A stretch of 48,316 nt of DNA from Lachnospiraceae bacterium (GTDB lineage: Bacteria > Bacillota > Clostridia > Lachnospirales > Lachnospiraceae). Of the stretch, positions 10,042 through 19,373 are shown one piece after another (the first letter of the stretch is position 1; each line of letters starts with the position of its first letter). The notes beneath the pieces are model-generated. The model worked only from the letters and a program-made list of their open reading frames with translations. It was not told where the DNA came from and did no database searches. The DNA is taken from NCBI GenBank assembly GCA_029062885.1, contig JAIDPH010000347.1, positions 1 to 48,316 on the forward strand, written 5' to 3'. The position numbers were made by a program, and so were the translations under genes.

Positions 10042-10485
10042 TTAGTTAAACGGCAGCTCCTCGTCTATTCCGTCCGGAATATTCATAAAACCGTCTCCGG
10101 CATCTGCCGGCTGTGGTCTGCTGCTGCCGCCGGCGAATCCCCCATCGCCTGCGGAACTATTATTTTTGCTCTCAGCAAATTCCTGTTCTTCAACTACTAC
10201 TTCTGTGGTATATACCTTGACCCCATCCTTATTGGTATAACTACCAGTCTGGATGCGTCCTGTCACTGCAACCTTGATGCCCTTGTGGAAATATTTTTCT
10301 GCGAACTCCCCTGCCTTGCCAAAGGCAACACAGTTAATAAAATCCGCTGTATTCTCATCTCCATTACGGCTAAATCTACGATCTACTGCTAACGTGTATC
10401 TGGCAATCGCCATTGCATTTTCACTCTGTGAATATCTCACTTCAGGATCACGGGTCAAACGCCCCATAAGTATAACTTTATTCAT
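10042..10485 (-). CDS. ssb: single-stranded DNA-binding protein
   Basis: [21 protein letters not shown] fold; acidic tail EELPFN. Confidence 0.97.
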   Translation of the reverse strand: MNKVILMGRLTRDPEVRYSQSENAMAIARYTLAVDRRFSRNGDENTADFINCVAFGKAGEFAEKYFHKGIKVAVTGRIQTGSYTNKDGVKVYTTEVVVEEQEFAESKNNSSAGDGGFAGGSSRPQPADAGDGFMNIPDGIDEELPFN

Positions 10486-10501
10486 TAAGTACCTCTTTCT
10501 A

Positions 10502-10792
10502 CTAGTTCTCGTCTTGTTTTACGCACAAGTATCTGATCACATTATCCATAATACGAACACGGCTTTCAATTTCAGCCGGGACAGTGCTCTCAGCGTCGAA
10601 CTGGATAAAGTAATAGAAAGCATCCTTCATTTTCTGCACTTCGTATGCTAATCTTCTTTTACCCCAGTCATCAACGTTTGTAACTTGTCCACCGAATCTT
10701 TCGATAAGAGCTTTACATTTTTCTACTATTGCTGCTCTCTCGTCATCTTCGACTTTCGCATTAACAACAACGGCTAATTCATATTTGTTCAT
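10502..10792 (-). CDS. rpsF: 30S ribosomal protein S6
   Basis: MNKYELAVVVNAKVEDDER...DDWGKRRLAYEVQKMKDAFYYFIQF; rpsF-ssb-rpsR synteny. Confidence 0.97.
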   Translation of the reverse strand: MNKYELAVVVNAKVEDDERAAIVEKCKALIERFGGQVTNVDDWGKRRLAYEVQKMKDAFYYFIQFDAESTVPAEIESRVRIMDNVIRYLCVKQDEN

Positions 10793-10897
10793 GCTTGTTA
10801 CCTCCTTTTGGTCTCTGGCCCCCTATGGGAGCAAGGATATTTGACTGTATGTTAAAAAACAATACCACGGATTATTATGATAACATAAGTTACCACA

Positions 10898-10921
10898 GTT
10901 TTCAATTAAATTTGAAAACTT
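10898..10921. repeat. perfect inverted repeat in rpsF/DUF951 intergenic region
   Basis: AGTTTTCAA-TTAAAT-TTGAAAACT, 9-bp stem with 6-nt loop. Confidence 0.6.
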
Positions 10922-10923
10922 TT

Positions 10924-11112
10924 TCAATTATTTTTTTTGATTTCCCTAATATTTTTTTCCACAAGTCTTCTTGCAATCATAATCTGATGACTGCAGCCTT
11001 GACATTTTAAGCGGAAATCCGCCCCGATACGCAGCACTTCCCACTCCTTGGAGCCGCAGGGATGCTGCTTTTTCAGTTTCACCACATCGCCTACCTGAAT
11101 ATCCACCGTCAT
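10924..11112 (-). CDS. DUF951-family protein
   Basis: VGDVVKLKKQHPCGSKEWEVLRIGADFRLKCQGCSHQIMIAR: characteristic small HPCG/C..C family. Confidence 0.85.
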   Translation of the reverse strand: MTVDIQVGDVVKLKKQHPCGSKEWEVLRIGADFRLKCQGCSHQIMIARRLVEKNIREIKKNN

Positions 11113-11127
11113 TCCCCTTATCCTAAT

Positions 11128-11847
11128 CTATGAGAGCTGTGAAAAAATTTCTCCAATACTTCCCTGGACCACCAAATCTGCTACGCTATCCCGCGGCGTA
11201 GGAGTCTTATTAATCAATATCAGCTTATTTCCACTGTAATAATCAATCAACCCGGCTGCCGGATATACTGCGAGAGAAGTTCCTCCGATAATCAGAACAT
11301 CCGCTTTGCTGATATAATGAACAGCCTGCTGCAACGTATTCTGGTTCAGACCTTCTTCATATAAAACCACATCAGGTTTAATACCTCCGCCGCAGGAACA
11401 TTTCGGCACACCTTCTGAATGCAGTATATATTCCGCATCATATGACTTACCACAGTCTTCACAATAGTTACGAAGCACTGAACCATGAAGTTCTAATACA
11501 ACTTTACTTCCTGCCGCCTGGTGAAGCCCATCAATATTCTGTGTTACTACGGCCTTCAGCTTACCCTTTTTCTCCCACTCGGCAAGCTTTAAATGCGCCG
11601 CATTGGGCTTTGCGTCAAGGCAAAGCATCTTATCCCGATAAAATCGATAAAATTCTGCTGTGTGCCTGCGGTAAAAAGTATGACTCAAAATCGTCTCAGG
11701 AGGATAATCGTATTTTTGATTATAAAGACCGTCTACACTCCGAAAATCCGGAATGCCGCTCTCGGTAGATACTCCGGCGCCTCCAAAAAAGACAATATTA
11801 TCCGTTCCGCGTATAATTTCATCTAATTGTTCAATTTCCTTCGTCAT
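11128..11847 (-). CDS. NAD-dependent protein deacylase, Sir2 family
   Basis: FFGGAGVSTESGIPDFRS, TQNIDGLHQAAGS, HGS, C..C...C.C zinc site. Confidence 0.96.
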   Translation of the reverse strand: MTKEIEQLDEIIRGTDNIVFFGGAGVSTESGIPDFRSVDGLYNQKYDYPPETILSHTFYRRHTAEFYRFYRDKMLCLDAKPNAAHLKLAEWEKKGKLKAVVTQNIDGLHQAAGSKVVLELHGSVLRNYCEDCGKSYDAEYILHSEGVPKCSCGGGIKPDVVLYEEGLNQNTLQQAVHYISKADVLIIGGTSLAVYPAAGLIDYYSGNKLILINKTPTPRDSVADLVVQGSIGEIFSQLS

Positions 11848-11880
11848 AGAATAACCATGCTCCTTTCTCAACCTGCGAAT

Positions 11881-11945
11881 TTGTGCCCTCAAGCACAAAT
11901 ATTGCGTAACACATGCAAGCATGTGCGAAAATTTATTTTTCGCAC
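11881..11945. repeat. cluster of three consecutive/overlapping hairpins between leuA and sir2
   Basis: TTGTGC-CCTCAA-GCACAA; CACATGC-AA-GCATGTG; GTGCGAAAA-TTTAT-TTTTCGCAC (last two overlap). Confidence 0.6.
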
Positions 11946-11950
11946 TTTTC

Positions 11951-13624
11951 CTAACCCAGTTCTAATCGATTGACCGCCGAGAAAATCGCTCTTATTGATG
12001 CTCTTGTAATATTAGAACTTACTCCGACGCCGTAAGTAACTCTTCCGCTATTCACATCCAGCAGATGGATATATGCTGCTGCCTGGGAATTAGAGCCGCT
12101 CTGCAGTGCATGCTCTTCATAATCCAAAATCTTTATATCGATTGAAAGAGCTTCCTTCAGTCCTCTCTTGGCCGCATCAATCGGTCCGTTACCCACTGCC
12201 TCAAACTGCTTCGGAACATCATGATCCGTATATTCGACAAGGACTCTAGTATCAAATTCGGACTTCGTCTCTCCACTCAAATCATCCACGCGCAGTTTAC
12301 GGAAATGAATCGGCTCCTTCTTATTCAGGTATTCATTGCGGAAACTGTCCATAATCTGATCAGGCGAAACCTCTCCCTGCTTTTCGGAAATCGCCTGAAT
12401 GACATTGGCAAACTCCTTGTGCATTCCCTTAGGAAGCTTGAATCCAAAATAAGTATCCATAATGAATGCAACGCCGCCTTTTCCGGATTGTGAATTAATT
12501 CTGACTATAGGCTCATACTCTTTACCGATATCCGCCGGATCTATAGGCAGATAAGGGACCTGCCATATCTGGCTGTTGCGCTCTTTCATCGCCTTAACGC
12601 CCTTGTTGATAGCATCCTGATGAGACCCTGAAAATGCAGTAAATACCATTTTTCCTGCATAAGGGTGTCTCGGATGAATCGGAAGTTTACAACATCTTTC
12701 ATAAATTTCGATACTTTCATTAATATGTTCTATACTAAGTTTGGGGTCGATTCCCTGTGAAAACATATTATATGCAATATTTAAAATATCTACATTACCG
12801 GTTCTCTCACCATTTCCAAACAGAGTTCCCTCAACACGCTCCGCTCCGGCAAGCAATGCCAGTTCCGCGCTTGCAACACCTGTTCCCCTGTCATTATGCG
12901 GATGCACACTCAAAATGATGCTTTCCCGATTCTTGAAATGTTTATTCATCCATTCAATCTGGTCTGCATAAACATTTGGTGTATTCATCTCCACAGTAGA
13001 AGGCAGATTTATAATCATCGGTGACTCTTTTGTTGGTCCCCATGTCTCCTGCACTGCCGTACAGATTTCCAATGCATAATCTAACTCTGTACCGGTAAAA
13101 CTTTCAGGCGAGTATTCAAGAACAATTTTACCCGGAAAATCCTTAGCACGTTCTTTGACCATCTTCGTGCCTTCTACTGCAATGCCCGTAATCTGTTCCC
13201 TGTTCATGCCAAACACAACATCTCTTTGCAAAGTAGATGTAGAGTTGTAAATATGGACTACCGCCTGTTTACATCCCTTAATTGAATCAAAGGTTCTGTC
13301 AATCAGTTCTTCTCGGCACTGTGTGAGCACCTGCACCATTACATCATCAGGTATCATCTTGCGGTCTATCAACTGACGAAGGAAATCATATTCAATCTGA
13401 CTTGCCGCCGGAAAACCGATTTCTATTTCTTTGAATCCCAGTTTAATCAGATAATTAAAGAATTCTATCTTTTCATGCACAAGCATCGGATCAATCAATG
13501 CCTGGTTTCCGTCGCGCAAATCTACGCTGCACCAAATTGGTGCTTTCACAATCTCCTTACATGGCCATTCTCTTTCCGGATAATCTATAACCGGATTTTT
13601 CTGATATCTTTGATAATTTAACAT
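11951..13624 (-). CDS. leuA: 2-isopropylmalate synthase
   Basis: WCSVDLRDGNQALIDPM, HPHNDRGTGVASAEL, LeuA dimer C-terminal domain (allosteric). Confidence 0.96.
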   Translation of the reverse strand: MLNYQRYQKNPVIDYPEREWPCKEIVKAPIWCSVDLRDGNQALIDPMLVHEKIEFFNYLIKLGFKEIEIGFPAASQIEYDFLRQLIDRKMIPDDVMVQVLTQCREELIDRTFDSIKGCKQAVVHIYNSTSTLQRDVVFGMNREQITGIAVEGTKMVKERAKDFPGKIVLEYSPESFTGTELDYALEICTAVQETWGPTKESPMIINLPSTVEMNTPNVYADQIEWMNKHFKNRESIILSVHPHNDRGTGVASAELALLAGAERVEGTLFGNGERTGNVDILNIAYNMFSQGIDPKLSIEHINESIEIYERCCKLPIHPRHPYAGKMVFTAFSGSHQDAINKGVKAMKERNSQIWQVPYLPIDPADIGKEYEPIVRINSQSGKGGVAFIMDTYFGFKLPKGMHKEFANVIQAISEKQGEVSPDQIMDSFRNEYLNKKEPIHFRKLRVDDLSGETKSEFDTRVLVEYTDHDVPKQFEAVGNGPIDAAKRGLKEALSIDIKILDYEEHALQSGSNSQAAAYIHLLDVNSGRVTYGVGVSSNITRASIRAIFSAVNRLELG

Positions 13625-13643
13625 AATTTATTTCCTCCATTTT

Positions 13644-13670
13644 AAAAGCCCGTTTATACAACGGGCTTAT
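13644..13670 (-). terminator. terminator between HPr gene and leuA
   Basis: Minus strand AAGCCCGTTGTATAAACGGGCTTTTAAA. Confidence 0.7.
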
Positions 13671-13679
13671 CAGATAGTG

Positions 13680-13943
13680 TTATTCGCCAAGACCACTTTC
13701 TATAGCACTGACCAATGCTTTCAATGCTTCTGCTTCATCTTCGCCTTCACACACAAATTCAATCTCATCGCCGCACTTGACGCATGCCCCCAAGACGCTT
13801 AACACGCTTTTGGCATTCGCTGTATTTTCCTTAAAAGAAAATGTAATTAGTGATTTAAATTTCATGGCTTCCTTGCATAGGATGCCTGCCGGCCTTAGAT
13901 GCAGCCCTGTTGGGTTTTTTATGACTACCTTTTGACTTACCAT
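13680..13943 (-). CDS. HPr-family phosphocarrier protein
   Basis: VVIKNPTGLHLRPAGILCKEA with His15 motif; AKSVLSVL. Confidence 0.94.
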   Translation of the reverse strand: MVSQKVVIKNPTGLHLRPAGILCKEAMKFKSLITFSFKENTANAKSVLSVLGACVKCGDEIEFVCEGEDEAEALKALVSAIESGLGE

Positions 13944-13995
13944 ACCCTCATTACCTCCAATTCATATTTATAACTATATCATTTTTTTAGAAATA

Positions 13996-15345
13996 TCACA
14001 ATAGAATGTTTTGTATTAGCTCCGCTAATTTTTTGGCTTCGTCCTCTATCATATTTTTATCCTTACCTTCAATCATAACACGGACAAGCGGCTCTGTTCC
14101 GGATGGTCTGATTAAAACACGCCCTGTTCCGGCGAACTTTTTATTAAGCTCCTCTATAGCATCCGCAATCTCCGGATAATCCATATATTTTTCTTTTTTA
14201 TGATTCGGGACTTTTGCATTAACAAGCGCCTGTGGCAGAACTTCCATAACCTTTGACAGCTCGGACAACGGCTTCTTTGTATCTACGATAACCTGTAGCA
14301 GATGCAGTGCGCTTAAGAGTCCGTCACCTGTTGTATTTTCATCTAAGAAAATAACATGACCCGACTGCTCGCCACCCAGACTTGCGCCAATCTCACGCAT
14401 TCTTTCCAACACATATCTGTCGCCTACTTTAGTCTGTTCTATATGAATGTTGTTCTTTTCTCCCATAATGAAAAATCCAAGGTTGCTCATAACAGTTGCA
14501 ACAATCGTATCATTTTTAAGTTTTCCGTGATTTTTCATATAGAGACCGACTATTGCCATAATCTGGTCGCCATCTACCACTTTCCCCGACTCGTCTACTG
14601 CTAACAGTCTATCCGCATCACCGTCAAAAGCAAGTCCTAAGTCAGCCTTCTCATACACGACTCTTGCCTGCAGTTCATTCATATGTGTAGAGCCACAGTT
14701 AGCATTAATATTAGTCCCATCCGGATTGTTATGTATGGCTACCACTTCTGCCCCGAGTTCCTTCAGCGTTTCCACTGAGGTATAGAAAGAAGCGCCTTCC
14801 GCACAATCAACAACAATTTTCATTCCCTGCAGTTCCACTTTTACCGACTGCATCGCGTGGTTTATGTACTCTTCTCTTGCATCTGTTCGGTATTTAATCT
14901 TTCCTACTCCTGCGCCGATAGGGAACTTAATATCCGACAGTCCGTTGCGTATAAGCGCCTCTATCTCGTCCTCCAGAGAGTCAGGAAGTTTATAACCGCT
15001 TCCGTCAAAAAATTTGATTCCGTTAAATTCCACTGTATTATGGGAAGCTGATATTACAACACCTGCATCCACTTTATATTTTCTCGTCAGATATGCAACT
15101 GCCGGCGTAGGGACAATCCCTACATAGACTGCATTCGCGCCTACAGAACATGCTCCTGCCATCAAAGCATTAGCTAACATATCTCCTGAAATTCTGGTAT
15201 CACACCCCACCATTATAGTAGGCTTATGCTTGTTCTCTCTGGAAAGCACATAGGCTCCCGCCTGCCCCAACTGCATGGCAAGCTGCGGGGTCAATTCCTC
15301 ATTAGCAATTCCTCTGACGCCATCTGTACCAAACAATCTACCCAT
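13996..15345 (-). CDS. glmM: phosphoglucosamine mutase
   Basis: MGRLFGTDGVRGIAN, GVVISASHN, FDGDADRLLAVD, RPSGTEPLVRVM. Confidence 0.97.
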   Translation of the reverse strand: MGRLFGTDGVRGIANEELTPQLAMQLGQAGAYVLSRENKHKPTIMVGCDTRISGDMLANALMAGACSVGANAVYVGIVPTPAVAYLTRKYKVDAGVVISASHNTVEFNGIKFFDGSGYKLPDSLEDEIEALIRNGLSDIKFPIGAGVGKIKYRTDAREEYINHAMQSVKVELQGMKIVVDCAEGASFYTSVETLKELGAEVVAIHNNPDGTNINANCGSTHMNELQARVVYEKADLGLAFDGDADRLLAVDESGKVVDGDQIMAIVGLYMKNHGKLKNDTIVATVMSNLGFFIMGEKNNIHIEQTKVGDRYVLERMREIGASLGGEQSGHVIFLDENTTGDGLLSALHLLQVIVDTKKPLSELSKVMEVLPQALVNAKVPNHKKEKYMDYPEIADAIEELNKKFAGTGRVLIRPSGTEPLVRVMIEGKDKNMIEDEAKKLAELIQNILL

Positions 15346-15391
15346 ATCGTAAAACTGCTCCTTTCCAAGTCTGCAATTTTTTAATCCAATC

Positions 15392-16675
15392 CTACTCTTC
15401 TTCCACTTCTGTCACATTAACTTCCACTCTGACAGGTTCCTTTAATGGCACTGTTTCATCCAGATTAAAGACCAACTCCATCATATAAGCACCTTCGCTT
15501 ATATTTTCCATACCTCTGCTTTCCATGTAAGCCGTTACATCCACTGCAGCTATAATAGCGTTTGTGTCCACAGCTTCTATATCCCGAGCCAGACCGACTA
15601 ATGTCAGTGAATAAGTGTCTGACTCTTCTGTAATTTTGGCTTCATAGCCTTCCGGTACATTGATTATGTGTATTCTGTTTACAGGCATTATCACAGGCAG
15701 TTCAATCTCCTGTTCGACGGTAACAGTCACCTGAATTCTTCCCTGGAAGCCTTCCTCTGCCAGTATCACACCGTCCGGAAGATAATCATTCAAGTTAATA
15801 GTTTTATCAAGACTTTCCACAGCGCCTGAGATATCCAGCACAGTATCCGGAATATCAATAGAGTTGATATTCTCAATTGCTTTTGCCTTTCCGGCAATTA
15901 TTACGCTGTCTTTGGTTGAAATCACCTCACCAGTAGCCTGATATCCTCTGGCAGGAGTTCCTGTTATATTCAGATTAATGGGTATTGTTTTAGTCTGAAG
16001 AATATCCACATTAACCCGCACTTTATTAATGTTTTTAACAATGCTGCTTGATATAATTTCATTGTCATTCTCATCATACAGATGTACTACCGCATCTGTA
16101 TCGATATTGCTTGTAAATCCGGAAACATTCACAGTTACCGAAGCCCGCTTTATCTGCGATATAATTGATTCCGGTCCGGTTATCTCTACTAAGTTCTGCT
16201 CTGTAGTGATATCGCCTCTTATATATCCATCTTTTACCGTACCTGTCGTACTGGTTCTGAGCGGCAGAGTCTTAGTCATCTTATTTTCAATATTAAGCTT
16301 TACGCTGTCTATATTCCCCGTAATGCTTTCCAGTTTGTCATTGTACTTATTCGTTGAAAGTCTGATCGTTATTGTATTCAGGCTCGTCAAATCGTTCATA
16401 TCTGCAACCGCTACTATATTGTTTTCATCCAATAAATCAATTATGGAGCGTTTCGCTGATATTGTAACTACATCTATGACATCGGTATTATCCAATACCT
16501 CATATATCTGTCCGTTGTTTGTAATCAAATCCGCGTTCTGGATTTGAACTGGCACGTTATATACCCTGAATGTTCCGACAGGATCATTGATATTCGTAAC
16601 AATAAGCCATAGAATAGCAGCAAAAATGAAAGAACCTAGCTTAAGTCCCCAGTTTCTGGTCAATTTATTCTTCAT
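15392..16675 (-). CDS. cdaR: YbbR-domain protein (CdaR)
   Basis: NWGLKLGSFIFAAILWLIVTNINDPV followed by repeated YbbR domains; between cdaA and glmM. Confidence 0.92.
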   Translation of the reverse strand: MKNKLTRNWGLKLGSFIFAAILWLIVTNINDPVGTFRVYNVPVQIQNADLITNNGQIYEVLDNTDVIDVVTISAKRSIIDLLDENNIVAVADMNDLTSLNTITIRLSTNKYNDKLESITGNIDSVKLNIENKMTKTLPLRTSTTGTVKDGYIRGDITTEQNLVEITGPESIISQIKRASVTVNVSGFTSNIDTDAVVHLYDENDNEIISSSIVKNINKVRVNVDILQTKTIPINLNITGTPARGYQATGEVISTKDSVIIAGKAKAIENINSIDIPDTVLDISGAVESLDKTINLNDYLPDGVILAEEGFQGRIQVTVTVEQEIELPVIMPVNRIHIINVPEGYEAKITEESDTYSLTLVGLARDIEAVDTNAIIAAVDVTAYMESRGMENISEGAYMMELVFNLDETVPLKEPVRVEVNVTEVEEE

Positions 16676-17546
16676 TCTTAAACCTGCCTTTCCACAACTT
16701 CCGTTTTTTCTCATCTGTCGGTCTGTTTTGAATACTGCGCAGAGTTTCTTTCAGGCGTTCGGCATCCAAGCCCCGCTGCAAGCTGCCATTATATGCAACG
16801 CTGATTTTACCTGTCTCTTCGGAAACAATAACTGTCATGGAATCTGTAGCTTCTGAAATACCAACACCTGCACGATGCCTTGTTCCAAGTTCCTTGCTTA
16901 GTCCCATATTGTCGGATAAAGGAAGATAACATGTTGCTGCAGTGATGCGGTTTTCCCTTATTATAACAGCGCCGTCATGCAATGGCGTATTATGCTCAAA
17001 AATATTAATTAAAAGCTGGCTGGATACAATACCGTCAACATCGATTCCGGTTCTTTCATATTCGCTTAACGACTGCTCATTCTGAATTACAATCAGGGCT
17101 CCTGTCTTAACTTTACCCATTTCCACAGAAGCTTTTACAATCTCGTTTATAGTACGATCCGACAACCGACCTCCGTCAGTTTTAGAAGAACTAAGTGACA
17201 AAATTGGCGTAAAGAAATTTTTTCGTCCCAGCTCTTCCAAGGCTTTCCGCAACTCAGGCTGCAATACGACAACAAGGGCAATCGCTGCAATACTGAACAA
17301 ATTCGTGACAATCCACAAAATCGTATTCATTTTGAAGAAAACCGCTATCATTAAAAAAACCGCTATAACAAAAAGGCCCTTTAAGAGCGCCCATGCTCTT
17401 GTGTTCTTAATCCAGAGCAGAATGTAATACAGTATAAAAGCAATAATCAAAATCTCTGCAACATCCGTCCAGAGTAATTTCGGCATATACAATTTAGATA
17501 AATAGTTTTTTATCAATGTATTAATCTGCTGCATAGTCAATCCCAC
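16665..17546 (-). CDS. cdaA: diadenylate cyclase CdaA
   Basis: Three N-terminal TMs; DGAVIIRENRITAATCYLPLS and GTRHRAGVGISEATDSMTVIVSEETGKIS (DGA/RHR motifs). Confidence 0.96.
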   Translation of the reverse strand: MGLTMQQINTLIKNYLSKLYMPKLLWTDVAEILIIAFILYYILLWIKNTRAWALLKGLFVIAVFLMIAVFFKMNTILWIVTNLFSIAAIALVVVLQPELRKALEELGRKNFFTPILSLSSSKTDGGRLSDRTINEIVKASVEMGKVKTGALIVIQNEQSLSEYERTGIDVDGIVSSQLLINIFEHNTPLHDGAVIIRENRITAATCYLPLSDNMGLSKELGTRHRAGVGISEATDSMTVIVSEETGKISVAYNGSLQRGLDAERLKETLRSIQNRPTDEKKRKLWKGRFKNEE

Positions 17547-17563
17547 AAAAATTATTTTTTTAC

Positions 17564-18511
17564 TTAGCGGGTACTTCTACCCCTTCCCTGCCGTGAAATC
17601 TGTTTTACCCTTTTCTCAGGTCTGGTCACAGTTACCTTAGGCACTGCTTTTACATAATAATAATATTCGTCATCTTCAAACTGAACCTTTTCTGCTCTGC
17701 TGTAGTCCACATGAAAAGCAAAAAACTGTAGTACTACTGTCAGAATTAATGAGATTATTGTTCCAAATATTGCTCCAAGCAGGGACACATTTGTATCAAA
17801 CATCAAATCACCCATGAAAATCACCATGATATTAACGAGAGAACCGGCTACCATTGCAATCGTCCATGCATAATCAATACTCATCCTGCGGATAAAATAA
17901 ACTAATATAATTGTAATCGCAAATGCCGCAATTGTCACAACCATCTCTTTACTGTTTAAAATTCCATCTATAATAATTCTGAATTTCGCTACCGTTTCTT
18001 CCTCCGCCATCCCGAGTAAAATGGATGCATTATCATCCACATAACGAATCATGTAGTATGAAACCACGCCACACGCTACCGACATAGCAGATGCAGGAGT
18101 TCCAACCAACCCCATGGAAAGCGGAATCACATATGGGATCTTAAGCAAAAAGCAAACCGGAGTCAGCACGACTGCCACAGTATCCTTAGGTGAAAATCTA
18201 AAATAGAGCAGAAACATCAGCAAAAATACCACTCCGATAACAACTGCACATTCCAGACTGAAAGCATACAAATGCAGCAATACAAATAACGCCGCCATAA
18301 TTACAATAAAATTCATTGGCATAAAAGAGCACATCAGAGCCACAATCAGCACAATAGAAATTTTATTGATACCCGCCCGATATCCCAGATTGGTATTTAT
18401 TAAAATCAGGGAAATAAATGCCAATAGGAATTTCAGTATAGGCGTTATATAAACCTCATATTTACTGTAAAATAATTTCATATACTGTTTTACAACAAGC
18501 AATGTCGTCAT
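17564..18511 (-). CDS. uncharacterised multi-spanning membrane protein
   Basis: About 10 hydrophobic segments and a charged C-terminal tail FEDDEYYYYVKAVPKVTVTRPEKRVKQISRQGRGRSTR. Confidence 0.75.
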   Translation of the reverse strand: MTTLLVVKQYMKLFYSKYEVYITPILKFLLAFISLILINTNLGYRAGINKISIVLIVALMCSFMPMNFIVIMAALFVLLHLYAFSLECAVVIGVVFLLMFLLYFRFSPKDTVAVVLTPVCFLLKIPYVIPLSMGLVGTPASAMSVACGVVSYYMIRYVDDNASILLGMAEEETVAKFRIIIDGILNSKEMVVTIAAFAITIILVYFIRRMSIDYAWTIAMVAGSLVNIMVIFMGDLMFDTNVSLLGAIFGTIISLILTVVLQFFAFHVDYSRAEKVQFEDDEYYYYVKAVPKVTVTRPEKRVKQISRQGRGRSTR

Positions 18512-18534
18512 TTATTCATCCTCTCACAAATATG

Positions 18535-18903
18535 TTATAGTTTAGAATTACTATACATATGAGATAATTTTTTCAAATTCATATAATACAACCGCATGCT
18601 CTTACGTGCCTTACTGTAGCGATATGAAAAAACTATATATGACAGAACCGCATATCCGCCCACTGTGGCCGCATATAAATACAAAACATTCTTGCCGAAT
18701 TCCAGCAAATCCATTCCGTAGATATCTGTCATAAATATTTCAAAATCATAAAAAATATACACGGCAAAAACCACTACAAATGCAATAGTTGCACTTATAA
18801 TGGATTTCAACACTTGCCATCCAATATAATCACTGCGAAAGTAATTACCAATCGCTACATTTTTCCTGCCTGCACCGGTTTCATAAGACGCCAGCTTAGT
18901 CAT
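18535..18903 (-). CDS. uncharacterised small membrane protein
   Basis: Two hydrophobic segments; co-directional with the 17564 gene. Confidence 0.7.
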   Translation of the reverse strand: MTKLASYETGAGRKNVAIGNYFRSDYIGWQVLKSIISATIAFVVVFAVYIFYDFEIFMTDIYGMDLLEFGKNVLYLYAATVGGYAVLSYIVFSYRYSKARKSMRLYYMNLKKLSHMYSNSKL

Positions 18904-18950
18904 CAAAATTACGCGTTCTTCATTCAGCATGAAAAATCTCCAATCTAAAG

Positions 18951-19358
18951 CTAATTCAGGAAACGCATTTTAGGATTCTCTTTGGTATCCTTCTTAGGTG
19001 CAGGTTTTGGCGCTTCCGGCTTCTTGATACTGTTGCTTAACTGATTCGCCATTGAGTTCTTGCATTTATCGCAAAAACGTCCTGAAAGAATAGGCGTCTC
19101 ACAGTTTTCGCAAAACAGAACAAAACCCGAGCCCTCTGCTATCTCCAAACGCTCATCTCTCAGCCATTGCTGAATTTGATTCGTTGAAACATCACAAGCT
19201 TCCGCCACTTCCGGAATAGTTGAATGCTTATGTTCCTGAATGTATTTCTTTACTTCCTGAAACTTTTCCTCCAGAGCTTCCCTACACTGCATGCAGATTG
19301 GCGGCCCTGAAACATAATTAAAAATCTTCCCACATTTCCTACAATTTCTTACGTTCAT
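18951..19358 (-). CDS. YvyF/TIGR03826-like flagellar-operon-associated zinc-ribbon protein
   Basis: NCRKCGKIFNYVSGPPICMQCREALEEKFQEVKKYIQEH...CETPILSGRFCDKCKNSM; adjacent to comFC. Confidence 0.85.
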   Translation of the reverse strand: MNVRNCRKCGKIFNYVSGPPICMQCREALEEKFQEVKKYIQEHKHSTIPEVAEACDVSTNQIQQWLRDERLEIAEGSGFVLFCENCETPILSGRFCDKCKNSMANQLSNSIKKPEAPKPAPKKDTKENPKMRFLN

Positions 19359-19373
19359 AATAATACCTCCTGT

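Noticed and set aside
13625-13679. T-box or leucine-responsive leader upstream of leuA
   Set aside because: The HPr-leuA gap is only about 55 nt and holds a simple terminator; no T-box sequence or specifier structure fits.
16029-16547. 172-aa plus-strand ORF opposite cdaR
   Set aside because: Shadow ORF of a clear YbbR-domain gene; no RBS or domain.
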